A stretch of 64,000 bases of DNA from Thalassolituus sp. UBA1087 (lineage in GTDB: Bacteria; Pseudomonadota; Gammaproteobacteria; Pseudomonadales; Oceanobacteraceae), in NCBI GenBank assembly GCA_002314145.1, contig DCCG01000010.1:1-64000 (forward strand), in the 5' to 3' direction. Under the pieces are notes generated by a model that saw nothing but the letters and a program-made list of their open reading frames with translations, was not told the DNA's origin and did not search any database. Shown here piece by piece: positions 17,981 through 27,001 of this stretch; the first letter of the stretch is position 1; each line of letters begins with the position of its first letter. A program made the translations under genes and the position numbers.

Positions 17981-18976
17981 ATGCCAAAGCCACGGGCTCA
18001 GCAGGTATCGCTGGATGCCACGCCTTATTACCACTGTGTTTCACGCTGTGTCCGCAGAGCGTTTCTGTGTGGCGTCGATCACTCAACCGGTGATTCTTAT
18101 GAACACCGTCGTGGTTGGCTGGAATCAAAGCTTCTTGAACTACCCGGAATCTTTGCGATTGATATCGCAGCCTACGCCATCATGAGCAATCACTACCATG
18201 TGGTACTTCATATTGATTCAGCCACAGCATCATCATGGTCAGACAAAGAAGTCGTCAGCCGCTGGCATCTGCTTTTTAAAGGTAATCTGCTCTCACAACG
18301 CTACGAAAGAGACGAGGTTCTGTCGGAGCCTGAGTCAGCACGACTCGCTATCTACATTAAGGAATGGCGATCCCGGTTATCCGATATCAGCTGGTTTATG
18401 CGGGTTCTGAATGAAGCAATAGCCCGTGAAGCAAACGCAGAAGACGGCTGTAGCGGCCGGTTCTGGGAAGGCAGATTCAAATCCCAGGCACTTCTGGACG
18501 AAGCTGCGCTCGCTGCCTGCATGGCGTACGTGGATCTCAACCCTGTACGTGCGGGTATGAGTAAAACACCAGAAAAATCTGATCACACCTCAGTTAAGCA
18601 GCGCGCAGAGAAAGCCAAAACGGCTATTCAACCAAATCATAAAAACCAGCAACCCGGCTTTCTGCTGCCTTTCGCAGGCAACCCCAGGCAGGATATGCCG
18701 AAAGGCATCCCGATGCGACTGACCGACTACCTTGAACTGGTCGATTGGACTGGTCGTATTATCAGAGATGATAAACGTGGTGCCATTCCAGCGAGCTCAG
18801 ATGGTATTCTTAACCGCCTTGGTATCGACGAGAGCCAGTGGTTAACCATGACCAAAGGATTCGAGGAATGTTTCCGGACTTTTGCAGGCAGTGAACAACA
18901 TCTGCGTTCTGCCTGTGAAAAGCTTTCTTACCAACGACCGCCCGGATTAAATCTTTGCCGATCAGCGATCGGTTAA
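17981..18976 (+). CDS. REP-associated-type Y1 tyrosine transposase (RAYT)
   Basis: Single-strand HUH/Y1 transposase of 331 aa related to IS200/IS605 TnpA and RAYT proteins. Family marks are the N-terminal MPKPRAQQVSLDATPYYHCVSR, the metal-binding His-Tyr-His in MSNHYHVVLHI near residue 72, and RFWEGRFKSQALLDE followed by MAYVDLNPVRAGM, which supplies the catalytic tyrosine. I start at ATG 17981, which has GGAGG at seven bases. The ATG at 17975 is too close to that site. The gene is intact and is flanked by inverted copies of a TAAAGTGGGTGTCT motif, consistent with a mobile or REP-type element. The C-terminal 130 residues are not recognised. Confidence 0.87.
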   Translation: MPKPRAQQVSLDATPYYHCVSRCVRRAFLCGVDHSTGDSYEHRRGWLESKLLELPGIFAIDIAAYAIMSNHYHVVLHIDSATASSWSDKEVVSRWHLLFKGNLLSQRYERDEVLSEPESARLAIYIKEWRSRLSDISWFMRVLNEAIAREANAEDGCSGRFWEGRFKSQALLDEAALAACMAYVDLNPVRAGMSKTPEKSDHTSVKQRAEKAKTAIQPNHKNQQPGFLLPFAGNPRQDMPKGIPMRLTDYLELVDWTGRIIRDDKRGAIPASSDGILNRLGIDESQWLTMTKGFEECFRTFAGSEQHLRSACEKLSYQRPPGLNLCRSAIG

Positions 18977-19488
18977 TTTCTTTTTCTGAAGCAACATTCT
19001 GAATACTTCAGGTAAGCCTGCTGGCTTTGTTGTGTCTGAAAACCACCACCCCAGTCATAAACTCATAATAATCGCTGACAATGCGAAGGTTTATTCCTTC
19101 CACTCAATAATTGGGAAAATTCAAAGCGTTAAAGCAGGTAATTTTTACAATAACTAAAGTGGGTGTCTACGTAGATTCCAATTTCTTTCTCTGAAGCAAC
19201 ATTCCGAATACTTCAGGTAAGCCTGCTGGCTTTGTTGTGTCTGAAAACCCCTACCCCAGTCATAAACTCATAATAATCGCTAATAATGCGAAGGTTTAGT
19301 CCTTCCACTTAATAATTGGGAAAATTCAAAGTGTTAAAGAAGGTAATTTTTACAATAACTAAAGTGGGTGTCTACGTAGATTCTTAGGTAATTTTACACA
19401 GCGCCTAAAGTGGCTGTCCTTGTAGGTTCACAAAGTGTTAAAGCAGGTAATTTTTACAATAACTAAAGTGGGTGTCTGCGTAGATTCC
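18975..19488 (+). repeat. Tandem array of the transposase element right end
   Basis: A 205-base unit starts at the transposase stop codon (18975-19179) and is repeated almost exactly at 19180-19382. A diverged partial copy (about 19385-19427) and a clean partial copy (19431-19488) follow. Each copy ends in the core TAAAGTGGGTGTCT: 19155-19168, 19360-19373, 19464-19477, and a degenerate TAAAGTGGCTGTCC at 19406-19419. No coding frame is supported. Together with the inverted copy at 17898-17912 these look like element ends copied in tandem. Confidence 0.85.
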
Positions 19489-19558
19489 ATTGAACGGCTT
19501 TGATTTTAAACTCCTTCGAATACTGCCAGGTCTTTCTTGGCTTTGTATATTTGGGCAT
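19463..19558 (-). pseudogene. IS3-family orfA remnant, 5' end only
   Basis: From ATG 19558 the minus strand reads MPKYTKPRKTWQYSKEFKIK then AVQ, which matches the start of IS3-family OrfA transposase helix-turn-helix proteins. After 23 codons (about 19490) it runs into the TAAAGTGGGTGTCT repeat and stops at 19463. Upstream, CGGACACC and GGTGTCC form an inverted pair (19562-19590 region) that could be part of the IS end. The fragment was cut off by the repeat array and is not functional. Confidence 0.65.
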
Positions 19559-19590
19559 TGGACACCTCGTCAGTTTGACTTTGGTGTCCG

Positions 19591-20613
19591 TTAAAGCGGG
19601 GGAAGATCACTCGTCTGCTGCAATGCTTTGTTAGCAACCTCATTATTTGAGGGGAATAGCTGCAATCCCCACAAAAAATCATTTCCATACTTAATACTTA
19701 CGCCCAAAAAAACCTCCTTCATATCAATTAAATTGTCAAGATTCATAGATACAACGAATTCCTTAGAGCCCATTGGCTTCACCTCTAAGTCAAAAACACT
19801 TTCCCCACGGAATGAGATATTTTTTGTCTTTTCGGTGGACTGGAAATATGCTGTCACTTTTAGAATTGAAGCCGTTTTATTTATAGCAGTAACACTCATC
19901 GAAAGGACTTTTCCTTCTAGCTTTGCGGAGTTCGCGAATAGAGGAAACTCAAATTCGCTATAAGCTTTACTGAGTCCGCTTTCAATATAATTATCTATTC
20001 CTTTCCACCCCATTTCGTCTAAGTATGAGTACTTTGCACGTATTAATGCCTTTTGTTTTTCTTCCTGAGCAAGAAACTCTTTTCTTTCGCGCTCTTCTTC
20101 GTTTTTTTGATACTCAAAGTATTTATTTGGCGCATAAAACATAATAGACACAAATGCCAAAGCTAACCCTATTAGCAAAATAGCCGATCCTGCATTAGGA
20201 GGTATTTCATCTTGTTTTTTGAATTGCCTTCCTTTTGCCAACTTAGATGTTAATGACGGACAGAAGTTATTTTCAGCTATTTCTCCTTCTATAAGAATCA
20301 ATATGGAAGCCTCTGACTTCTGAGCCAATCTGTTTATCTTTATTATATTTTTTTGAAGTTCAATGCCTGGCAATTCTGACGCTAAAAGCTCACATTTCAA
20401 TTCAGGAGGAATTACTATCTCAACACCTTCTTCCATATTATTGCCCCGGTTAAAAACTTTGATCTCGACAAGCTTTCCCTTGTCGAACAGAGCACAATGA
20501 CTGAACATCCTTGGAATCAAAAGGTAAAGCTGACGCATTCTAAAAGCATATAAAATCGCTGCCCCAAAAAGAGCAGCGGCAATACCGACGCCAAATTTTA
20601 AAAATATCTCCAT
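19591..20613 (-). CDS. Hypothetical membrane protein, AT-rich, possible integron-cassette gene
   Basis: Not recognised. The 340-residue protein has an N-terminal membrane helix (VGIAAALFGAAILYAF, residues 9-24), a soluble segment with immunoglobulin-like beta character (GVEIVIPPELKCELL), a second helix near residues 143-162 (AILLIGLALAFVSIMFYA), a charged coiled stretch (EEERERKEFLAQEEKQKA) and another beta-rich domain. Base use is clearly more A+T-rich than its neighbours, a sign of transfer. It ends with ANKALQQTSDLPPL, encoded by GCTAACAAAGCATTGCAGCA. GTTAGC also occurs 15 bases before its start (20628-20633, minus strand). Both ends resemble integron attC boundaries. Confidence 0.7.
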   Translation of the reverse strand: MEIFLKFGVGIAAALFGAAILYAFRMRQLYLLIPRMFSHCALFDKGKLVEIKVFNRGNNMEEGVEIVIPPELKCELLASELPGIELQKNIIKINRLAQKSEASILILIEGEIAENNFCPSLTSKLAKGRQFKKQDEIPPNAGSAILLIGLALAFVSIMFYAPNKYFEYQKNEEERERKEFLAQEEKQKALIRAKYSYLDEMGWKGIDNYIESGLSKAYSEFEFPLFANSAKLEGKVLSMSVTAINKTASILKVTAYFQSTEKTKNISFRGESVFDLEVKPMGSKEFVVSMNLDNLIDMKEVFLGVSIKYGNDFLWGLQLFPSNNEVANKALQQTSDLPPL

Positions 20614-20966
20614 TTGTGCCTCATATTGCTAACAGTTTCATTCATACACACGCTCACTTTGCCCCATCCCAGCTCGCTTAACCACCACTCATAACCCATT
20701 GATTCCTCAACCTAATCCCTGAGTTCTTATACAAACCTTACAGGCAAAAACGCGCATGCGCATAAACATATTTCCGCCGGGCACACTATCTCCGGCCCGG
20801 AAATAAAATCCGCCGATAAATCAGTCTCTTGCGGTGACCAGCGAAAACAAACCGTGCCTGTACATAAGCCAAAGCGTGCGCAGATTTGTTATACAGCAGC
20901 AATATACTGTATAGCGCTGACAGAATAGTCAATGTTCAATTGCGAAGTTTGAATGCCGGCTCTTGC
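20614..20966. other. Intergenic region between the orphan gene and qhpG
   Basis: This 353-base stretch holds the promoter side of the AT-rich gene and the 3' side of the qhp operon. It contains an imperfect hairpin between about 20770 and 20806 (TTTCCG with CGGAAA) that might end the qhp transcript, and an inverted repeat TATACAG/CTGTATA at 20890-20913. I see no gene and no firm terminator. Confidence 0.35.
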
Positions 20967-22310
20967 CTAAACCAGCCCCTGCCCTTTCAGCCAGTCGCCG
21001 AGCATTTTGCCCCTGGCTTCGCCGAACAGTTCGGTCAGGGTTTTCAGCGCCGGCTGAGTCTTTTCTTTGATTTGGGCCATCACAGGAGCCAGCTCAATAC
21101 CATTCACATGCCAGATGCCCAGAGGCTGATCCGGTGTGACCACGACGTCGGCCTCTTCAATCAGATGATTCTTGATCACAGGACGCCGGGCAACTTCGAC
21201 CTGCTGCGGATCCGCCGGTAAATGCAGAGGCTGATCATCCGGCCAGTGGCAGCGACTGGCCCAGAATTCACTCTCCGGCCATTGCTGTTCAAGGCGGCAG
21301 AAATCCCGCCCGGTGCGCGCAAAGCGGTAAAACAGACCTTCCACCCGGGCCTGATAAAACTGCCGGGCCAGTGCTGTATTTTCGGGTTTCTGCAGCAACG
21401 TATGAATGACAGCAGGGGCCTGCAACGCCGATGACATGGACTGGAAAATGCCGTTACCGGACAGGGGGTCAACGGCCATCGCGGCATCACCGATACGGAT
21501 GTAGTTTTCGCCGATTAAATCTTCACACAATATCTGCGTGCTGGCGCGGGCATAAACCTCACCCTCAGGCTCAGCGTTTTTAATAAATGCATGGGCCTGA
21601 TGTAGTTGTTCAAATCGTTGGCGACACCAGTCGGTTAACTGGTTTTTCGCCGGCAGCGGGGTGATTCTGGTATCCACCGCCAACTGCAGATAACGGCTGC
21701 CGTCGGCCAGCTGAGCCATCCAGGCCCAGCCATCCGCGCAGCTCTGAACCGCTGAATGTGCCAGCGGGGTATCCGCCGGTCCGCGCCAGCGCTGCAATAA
21801 AGCGATGGTTTCGCTGCTGCGCACACGGGTCGTTTTCGCCGCCGGAGCAGCACGCCCGCGCGCTTCAACCAGAAAATGCCCGCTCACCGATATGCTCTCT
21901 CCGGCTGCGGACTCTGCCTCTGCCTGCCAGCCGTCCGTCACTGCCTGACAGTGCCGGAAACGCCCACGGATCACCCGCACACCGGCGGTCTCCGCATCCT
22001 GCAGCAGGGCCTCATCAAATAACCGGCGCTCAATTAAATGTTCTGTATTGGCGGCGCTGGTGAGGCCGTTCCAGGTCACATTACGTGGCGATGGCGGCGC
22101 CAGGGTTTTAATCGCCTGATGAAAGCCTGCACTTTTCATGCTCTGAAGAACACGGTCCGATACCCCTTCCACCGCGCTGAACGGACGTGGCTGGCTGATC
22201 AGCATTACCGTGTAGCCCAGCCGCCGTAAGCCGATCGCGGTTGCCACGCTGGCAGGCCCGCCGCCGGCAATCAGTATCTGTGCATCATGCATGTCTGAAT
22301 TCCCGTCCAT
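20967..22310 (-). CDS. qhpG: FAD-dependent monooxygenase QhpG
   Basis: Flavoprotein of the para-hydroxybenzoate hydroxylase/tryptophan halogenase-like fold, 447 aa. The FAD loop is ILIAGGGPASVATAIGLRRLG near residue 12 and the second FAD motif is RIGDAAMAVDPLSGNGIFQSM near residue 270. In Paracoccus, QhpG works on the QhpC polypeptide during formation of the cysteine tryptophylquinone cofactor by adding oxygen to the tryptophan. Its place as last gene of a complete qhp operon supports that role. The start overlaps qhpE by 26 bases. A second ATG at 22292 with GGGA upstream is an alternative. Confidence 0.85.
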   Translation of the reverse strand: MDGNSDMHDAQILIAGGGPASVATAIGLRRLGYTVMLISQPRPFSAVEGVSDRVLQSMKSAGFHQAIKTLAPPSPRNVTWNGLTSAANTEHLIERRLFDEALLQDAETAGVRVIRGRFRHCQAVTDGWQAEAESAAGESISVSGHFLVEARGRAAPAAKTTRVRSSETIALLQRWRGPADTPLAHSAVQSCADGWAWMAQLADGSRYLQLAVDTRITPLPAKNQLTDWCRQRFEQLHQAHAFIKNAEPEGEVYARASTQILCEDLIGENYIRIGDAAMAVDPLSGNGIFQSMSSALQAPAVIHTLLQKPENTALARQFYQARVEGLFYRFARTGRDFCRLEQQWPESEFWASRCHWPDDQPLHLPADPQQVEVARRPVIKNHLIEEADVVVTPDQPLGIWHVNGIELAPVMAQIKEKTQPALKTLTELFGEARGKMLGDWLKGQGLV

Positions 22311-23052
22311 GCCAGTCCGCCCGGGCGTTCAGCCAGTGCAGTACGCGGGACACGTCGGCCCCGGGATTGTCGGCCAAAAAGCCGGCAATATGTGCGCTGA
22401 TGTGAGCACAGCCCATGCTTGCGCCGGACGCGCCCATGGCGTCGTTCATGGGCCGGACGCAGCCGGCAACGTCCGCCTGGGCAGTATTCAGAAAACTGAT
22501 CTGCTGATGCTGGCAACGCGCATCACCGGTGGCGCGGATCACACCAGGATAGGCCGCGGGATACACCGGATTGCCCTGTGCCGGTGACGCGGCACACAGA
22601 ATCACGCCTTTATTCAGCGCGGCTGCACAGGCATCTTTTAATACCTCACGATCCTGAGCCAGCCCGAGACTCAGGTTGATGATCTGCGCGCCCTGATCCA
22701 CCAGCCAGTGAATAGCAGCGGCCACCTGCAGGGCGGTCGTGCCCGGCGCAGCATGGCCATGAGTGGCCGTACCCGGTTGCGGAGTCGCAGGCGGGGTAAA
22801 AACCGCTGCCGAGGCAATTCGCACTCCCGGCGCCAGACTCTGAATGACCTCGCAGACCCGGGAGCCATGGCCCATGACATCTTCGCTGGCGGCCGCCTGC
22901 CAGAGATGATCGCCCTCAATCACAAAGGCGGCACTGTGTTGCGCCTGCAACATCTGCCTGGCATTCAGACCAGTATCCACAATGCCCACCAGCGGCGCGT
23001 CCTCCGCAGCCACGGAAGTAACTGAATCCTCAACAGACGTGACTGATTTCAT
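22285..23052 (-). CDS. qhpE: Subtilisin-like protease QhpE (processes QhpC leader)
   Basis: Cytoplasmic S8 serine protease, 255 aa, without a signal peptide. The catalytic triad is visible: Asp26 in VGIVDTGLN, His62 in MGHGSRVCEVI and Ser212 in GASGASMGCAH. In Paracoccus QhpE removes the leader of the crosslinked gamma subunit QhpC before export. The gene overlaps qhpF by four bases (ATGA) and qhpG by 26, so translation is coupled. The small size and absence of a propeptide fit this specialised maturation protease. Confidence 0.87.
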   Translation of the reverse strand: MKSVTSVEDSVTSVAAEDAPLVGIVDTGLNARQMLQAQHSAAFVIEGDHLWQAAASEDVMGHGSRVCEVIQSLAPGVRIASAAVFTPPATPQPGTATHGHAAPGTTALQVAAAIHWLVDQGAQIINLSLGLAQDREVLKDACAAALNKGVILCAASPAQGNPVYPAAYPGVIRATGDARCQHQQISFLNTAQADVAGCVRPMNDAMGASGASMGCAHISAHIAGFLADNPGADVSRVLHWLNARADWHGREFRHA

Positions 23053-24788
23053 AGCTCAGGCTCGCTTTTTAACTCTGTTAATTCACCATCTTTTAAGGCA
23101 AAAAATAAATCTGCACCGTCCAGCGTTGAGCGGCGGTGACTGATAACAATGCGGGTGCAGTGGGGGAATAAACGATCAATGGCGCTGATCACCTGGCGCT
23201 CGGTTTCTTCATCCACCGCCGAGGTGGCCTCATCCAGTACCAGCACCGCCGGTTGCTGCAATAATGCCCGGGCAATGGCCATACGCTGTTTCTGGCCACC
23301 GGATAAACGCTGGCCACGCTCCCCCATGATGGTCGCCAGTCCTTCTGGCAACTGAGCAATCATCTCGCCCAGCTGCGCTTCGCGGGCGGCTTCCATCACG
23401 TCAGCATCACTGGCCTGTGGTGCGGCGTAACGCAGATTTTCCAGCAGTGATCCGCGGAACAGAGTAATGTCCTGCGAGACCACGGCCACGTGCCGGCGCA
23501 GTTCCGCCAGAGGCAGATCACGGATATTGGTGCCATCAAGAAAAATCTGTCCATCCTGGGGATCTGCGTAGCGCTGCAATAAATCAATCAGCGTCGACTT
23601 ACCGACGCCGGACGGTCCGCTGAGGGCAATTTTATGGCCGGCACTGAAATGCGCACTGGTGTGAATCAGCACCGGACTGCGCCCCGGGTAGGCAAAGCGG
23701 ATATTATTCAGGGTGATATCCCCCGCCACGGGTTCCGGCAGCGATCTGGGCTCAGCCGGATCTGTCACCTCCGGTTGGTGCTGGCGCAGTTCATTAACCC
23801 GCACCAGACTGACACTCATGCGCTGCACCGCAACGTATAATCCAAGCAGACTGTTGACCGGTCCGGTGGCCATGCCGAGATAAGTCGAAAAGGCAATCAG
23901 AGAGCCCAGTTGCCACTGCCCCTCAATCACCCACCAGCCGCCGATCAGAAAGGCCGCGGCGCGGGTAATGGAGGTGAGCGTGGATGGCACCGCCTGAGTA
24001 AAGAATTCCGTTACCTGTAACGATAACAACTGGTTTAAATACTGATCGCTGAAATGCCCCAGACGCTTCTGCTCTGCCGCTTCCTGACCACTGGCCTGAA
24101 TAAATTTCGTGGCCGGCAGGGTTTCCACCAGAAAACTGGAAACATCCGTTGCCCGTTCGCGCATCGCGCGGGTCTGAAACTCAACTTTTTTACGCATCCA
24201 GCGCAGCCAGACAATTTCAAACGGAATCAGCAGCACAACTAATAACGAGAGTTTCCAAGACAGCGTTACCAGTAACGCCAGCGCGCCGATTAAACCAATC
24301 ACGGCGCTGACGGCGGAGAACAGACTGTCCACGGCAAAGCGTTGAATTTCAGCCACGTCACCGTCCATACGGGCCAGCAGATCACCGGTGCGGCGCTGAG
24401 CAAAAAAGGCCGGCGATAGGGTCTGCAGATGACGGTATAAATCGTTACGCAGGGAAAATAAAATCCGCCCCGACAAGCGGGTGTGCAGGAAACGGTTCAC
24501 ACCGGATAACACAGTGCCCAGAATACCGGCGCCAATCATACAAAGGGCGACGATCACCAGCGTACGGTAATCACCGGCCACCAGCCCGTCATCAATCAGC
24601 ATTTTGGTCAGCCAGGGCTGTAATAGTACGATCCCGGTGCCACACAGGGATAACAGCAACAGGCCACTGATGGCTTTGAGCTGCGGCCGGACATAGGCGT
24701 ACAGCCAGCGGAAGCCCTGCGCCAGCTGCTCATCACTGCCGGCATTGTGGGTATGAATCGCACGGGTCAATAATGTCAGCACAGGCAC
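23049..24788 (-). CDS. qhpF: ABC exporter QhpF
   Basis: Half-size ABC exporter of 579 aa: six membrane helices in residues about 30-330, then an ATPase domain. Walker A is LSGPSGVGKSTLIDLL, the signature is LSGGQKQRMAIARALL, Walker B is AVLVLDEATSAVDEE and the H-loop is RIVISHRRS. In the qhp system QhpF carries the modified gamma subunit to the periplasm, where it assembles with QhpA and QhpB. It lies 36 bases after the regulator gene and overlaps qhpE. Confidence 0.87.
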   Translation of the reverse strand: MPVLTLLTRAIHTHNAGSDEQLAQGFRWLYAYVRPQLKAISGLLLLSLCGTGIVLLQPWLTKMLIDDGLVAGDYRTLVIVALCMIGAGILGTVLSGVNRFLHTRLSGRILFSLRNDLYRHLQTLSPAFFAQRRTGDLLARMDGDVAEIQRFAVDSLFSAVSAVIGLIGALALLVTLSWKLSLLVVLLIPFEIVWLRWMRKKVEFQTRAMRERATDVSSFLVETLPATKFIQASGQEAAEQKRLGHFSDQYLNQLLSLQVTEFFTQAVPSTLTSITRAAAFLIGGWWVIEGQWQLGSLIAFSTYLGMATGPVNSLLGLYVAVQRMSVSLVRVNELRQHQPEVTDPAEPRSLPEPVAGDITLNNIRFAYPGRSPVLIHTSAHFSAGHKIALSGPSGVGKSTLIDLLQRYADPQDGQIFLDGTNIRDLPLAELRRHVAVVSQDITLFRGSLLENLRYAAPQASDADVMEAAREAQLGEMIAQLPEGLATIMGERGQRLSGGQKQRMAIARALLQQPAVLVLDEATSAVDEETERQVISAIDRLFPHCTRIVISHRRSTLDGADLFFALKDGELTELKSEPEL

Positions 24789-24824
24789 TGGCCACCTGCC
24801 CGCAACAGCCTGTGATAAGCGGCG

Positions 24825-26786
24825 TCAGTCATTGCCCAGATCCTTCATGCGCCGGTACAGGGTTGCCCGGCTGATGCCCAGTGAACTGGCTGCGGCGGAT
24901 ACATTCCCGTCATGCTGATCCAGTGCCTGGCGGATTAAACTGGCTTCGTTTTCCTGCAATAAACCGCCACGTGCAGGCGCGGCGGCGGTCTGCACCAGCT
25001 CCTGAATAAAGTCCGGTGTTAAATGTTCATCACTGAGACAGGTTTCATCCGGCTCCATAAATGCCAGCGCCACCTGCAGCACCATATGCAGCTGGCGCAC
25101 GTTACCGGGCCAGTGATAGCGTTTAAAGCGCTGCTGCAGACCGGCTTCGACGGAGACCGGCGTGCGTTTCTGTGCCGCGCACAGGTCACTGATAACCTGA
25201 CAGATCAGGGCATCAAAATCGGACCGCTCCCGCAACGGCGGCAAGGTAATGCTGATACCATTTAAACGGTAATACAGGTCTTCGCGGAAACTGCCATCGG
25301 CAACCATTTTTTTCAGCTCACAATGGGTGGCCGCAATGATCTGAACATCCAGTTCAACTTCTTCGCCTGCGCCCAGCGGCTGCACCCGGCGTTCCTGCAG
25401 AACACGCAGCAGACGCGCCTGCATGTCCAGTGGCATATCGCCGATTTCATCGAGAAATAACGTGCCGCCATTGGCCTGCTCAAAGCGCCCTTTCATGCCG
25501 CCTTTTTTCGCCCCGGTAAAGGCGCCTTCGCGGTAACCAAATAATTCGGATTCCAGCAGGTTTTCAGGAATCGCCGCACAGTTGACCGCCACAAAAGCGC
25601 GCTGACTGCGGCCACTGTCCTGATGCAGACGGCGGGCGGCCACCTCCTTGCCGGTACCGGTTTCGCCCTGTAATAACACCGGAATAGCGTGCTCAATCGC
25701 CCGCGCAGCCATGGTAAAAGAACGCTGCAGAGCGGGTTCCTGCGCCTGCGCCGCGGCGGTTGTCTGTTGTTTCTGCACCGGCGTATGCGCTGCCACCGAC
25801 TGTATAACGGGAAGGTTGAGCGTACTGATTAATTCAAAATAAAGTTTGCCGGAGGGCGTACGGCGCTGTCCGATTCCCTGATGCGCCTGCTGCAGAATTT
25901 TTTCCAGCGGCAGTTGAAACAGCTGTTCCAGCCGGGTCTCCAGCAGACGTTCACGGGTCTGTTTCAGCAACTGACAGCCGGTCTGATTAACGGCCAGGAT
26001 ACGCCCGTTATCATCCACCGCCAGTAACCCCTGCCAGGCGGAACGCAGATAATGCTGACGATTGTGAAAGGCAATCACGGTGTAGCCCTGCAGCTGGCGC
26101 AGAAACAGACGGTTTTCAATGGCATGCACCGAAAACTTCAGCAGGCCGATAACATCCATGGCCTGGCTGTTCTTGCCACTGCGGGTTAAATCCAGCACGC
26201 CCATGAGTTCACCACGGGCGCCAAACACCGGCGATGAGGTACAGGAAAATGCCGACAGGGATTCGAGATAATGCTCACCCGGGTGAATATGCAGGGTGTC
26301 GCGCTCAATAATGGCAGTGCCCAGTGCATTGGTACCGAACTGCCCTTCCTGCCAGATCACGCCGGGCTGTAAGCGGTTGGCGAGCCCGGGCACATCGGCC
26401 AGCGCCCCGCCTCTGGCTTCAATAATATGCGCATCCGGGGAGCACAGAATAATGGTGGCGTTGTTGCCGAAATGATGATGCAGACTGTCCAGCTCCGGCT
26501 GGGCGTTACGGATCAGCAGTTCGTTCTGCTGCAAGACCTCAGTGGGGTCATCACACACCATGTCGCACTGGTGCAGAGGTTTATGATAATCGACGCCCAA
26601 CCTCAGACTGCGGCGCCAGGATTGTTCAATTTCCGTCCGCAGAAAACCAAAAGGCACACCGCCGTGAGTGCGGATATGCTGGCGCGCGGCATTGGCCAGC
26701 TCACGCGGGCTGGTCGCAATATAACCTCGGAACGACGGTTGCGGCTGTTCATCAGTGACCGCTTTCGGGGCTAACGTCACAGACAC
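24825..26786 (-). CDS. Sigma-54-dependent activator (AcoR/Fis type) within the qhp operon
   Basis: Enhancer-binding protein of 653 aa. The N-terminal GAF-like sensor region (to about residue 210) and a PAS-like segment (LAVDDNGRILAVNQTGCQLL) are followed by the AAA+ domain with Walker A GETGTGKEVAARRLH, the sigma-54 contact loop GAFTGAKKGGMKGRFEQA and LFLDEIGDMPLDMQARLLRV. A C-terminal Fis-type helix-turn-helix (NVSAAASSLGISRATLYRRM) closes the chain. The architecture matches AcoR-like regulators, which sense small metabolites through the GAF domain. Its place between qhpB and qhpF makes it the likely activator of this operon. Paracoccus qhp is described with an AraC-type regulator instead. 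Confidence 0.9.
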   Translation of the reverse strand: MSVTLAPKAVTDEQPQPSFRGYIATSPRELANAARQHIRTHGGVPFGFLRTEIEQSWRRSLRLGVDYHKPLHQCDMVCDDPTEVLQQNELLIRNAQPELDSLHHHFGNNATIILCSPDAHIIEARGGALADVPGLANRLQPGVIWQEGQFGTNALGTAIIERDTLHIHPGEHYLESLSAFSCTSSPVFGARGELMGVLDLTRSGKNSQAMDVIGLLKFSVHAIENRLFLRQLQGYTVIAFHNRQHYLRSAWQGLLAVDDNGRILAVNQTGCQLLKQTRERLLETRLEQLFQLPLEKILQQAHQGIGQRRTPSGKLYFELISTLNLPVIQSVAAHTPVQKQQTTAAAQAQEPALQRSFTMAARAIEHAIPVLLQGETGTGKEVAARRLHQDSGRSQRAFVAVNCAAIPENLLESELFGYREGAFTGAKKGGMKGRFEQANGGTLFLDEIGDMPLDMQARLLRVLQERRVQPLGAGEEVELDVQIIAATHCELKKMVADGSFREDLYYRLNGISITLPPLRERSDFDALICQVISDLCAAQKRTPVSVEAGLQQRFKRYHWPGNVRQLHMVLQVALAFMEPDETCLSDEHLTPDFIQELVQTAAAPARGGLLQENEASLIRQALDQHDGNVSAAASSLGISRATLYRRMKDLGND

Positions 26787-27001
26787 GGTGTTTTCTCCTG
26801 ACGGGAGTAACCAGAGTAATTAAAGCACCACTAAAGGCACTACAGGCATTACGGGATTCTCTGCGTTCAGTGTATCGCCCGGTTGTGGCCGGGGTTTATC
26901 ACAAAACGGCAACTCAACCGCAGAATGCAAACGGCTGCTGTGATTAACAGCGAACTGTGTGGCAAAAAAATACCGCCCGCGGGTCGGGGCGGGGAGAGAT
27001 T

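Noticed and set aside
18975..19488. CRISPR array in the repeat block after the transposase
   Set aside because: The repeat is 205 bases long and tandem, without unique spacers. It duplicates the transposase element tail.
20890..20926. LexA-like box (CTGT...ACAG) near the end of the qhp operon
   Set aside because: The half-sites CTGT and ACAG are nine bases apart, not eight, and the inner bases do not fit the A/T-rich consensus.
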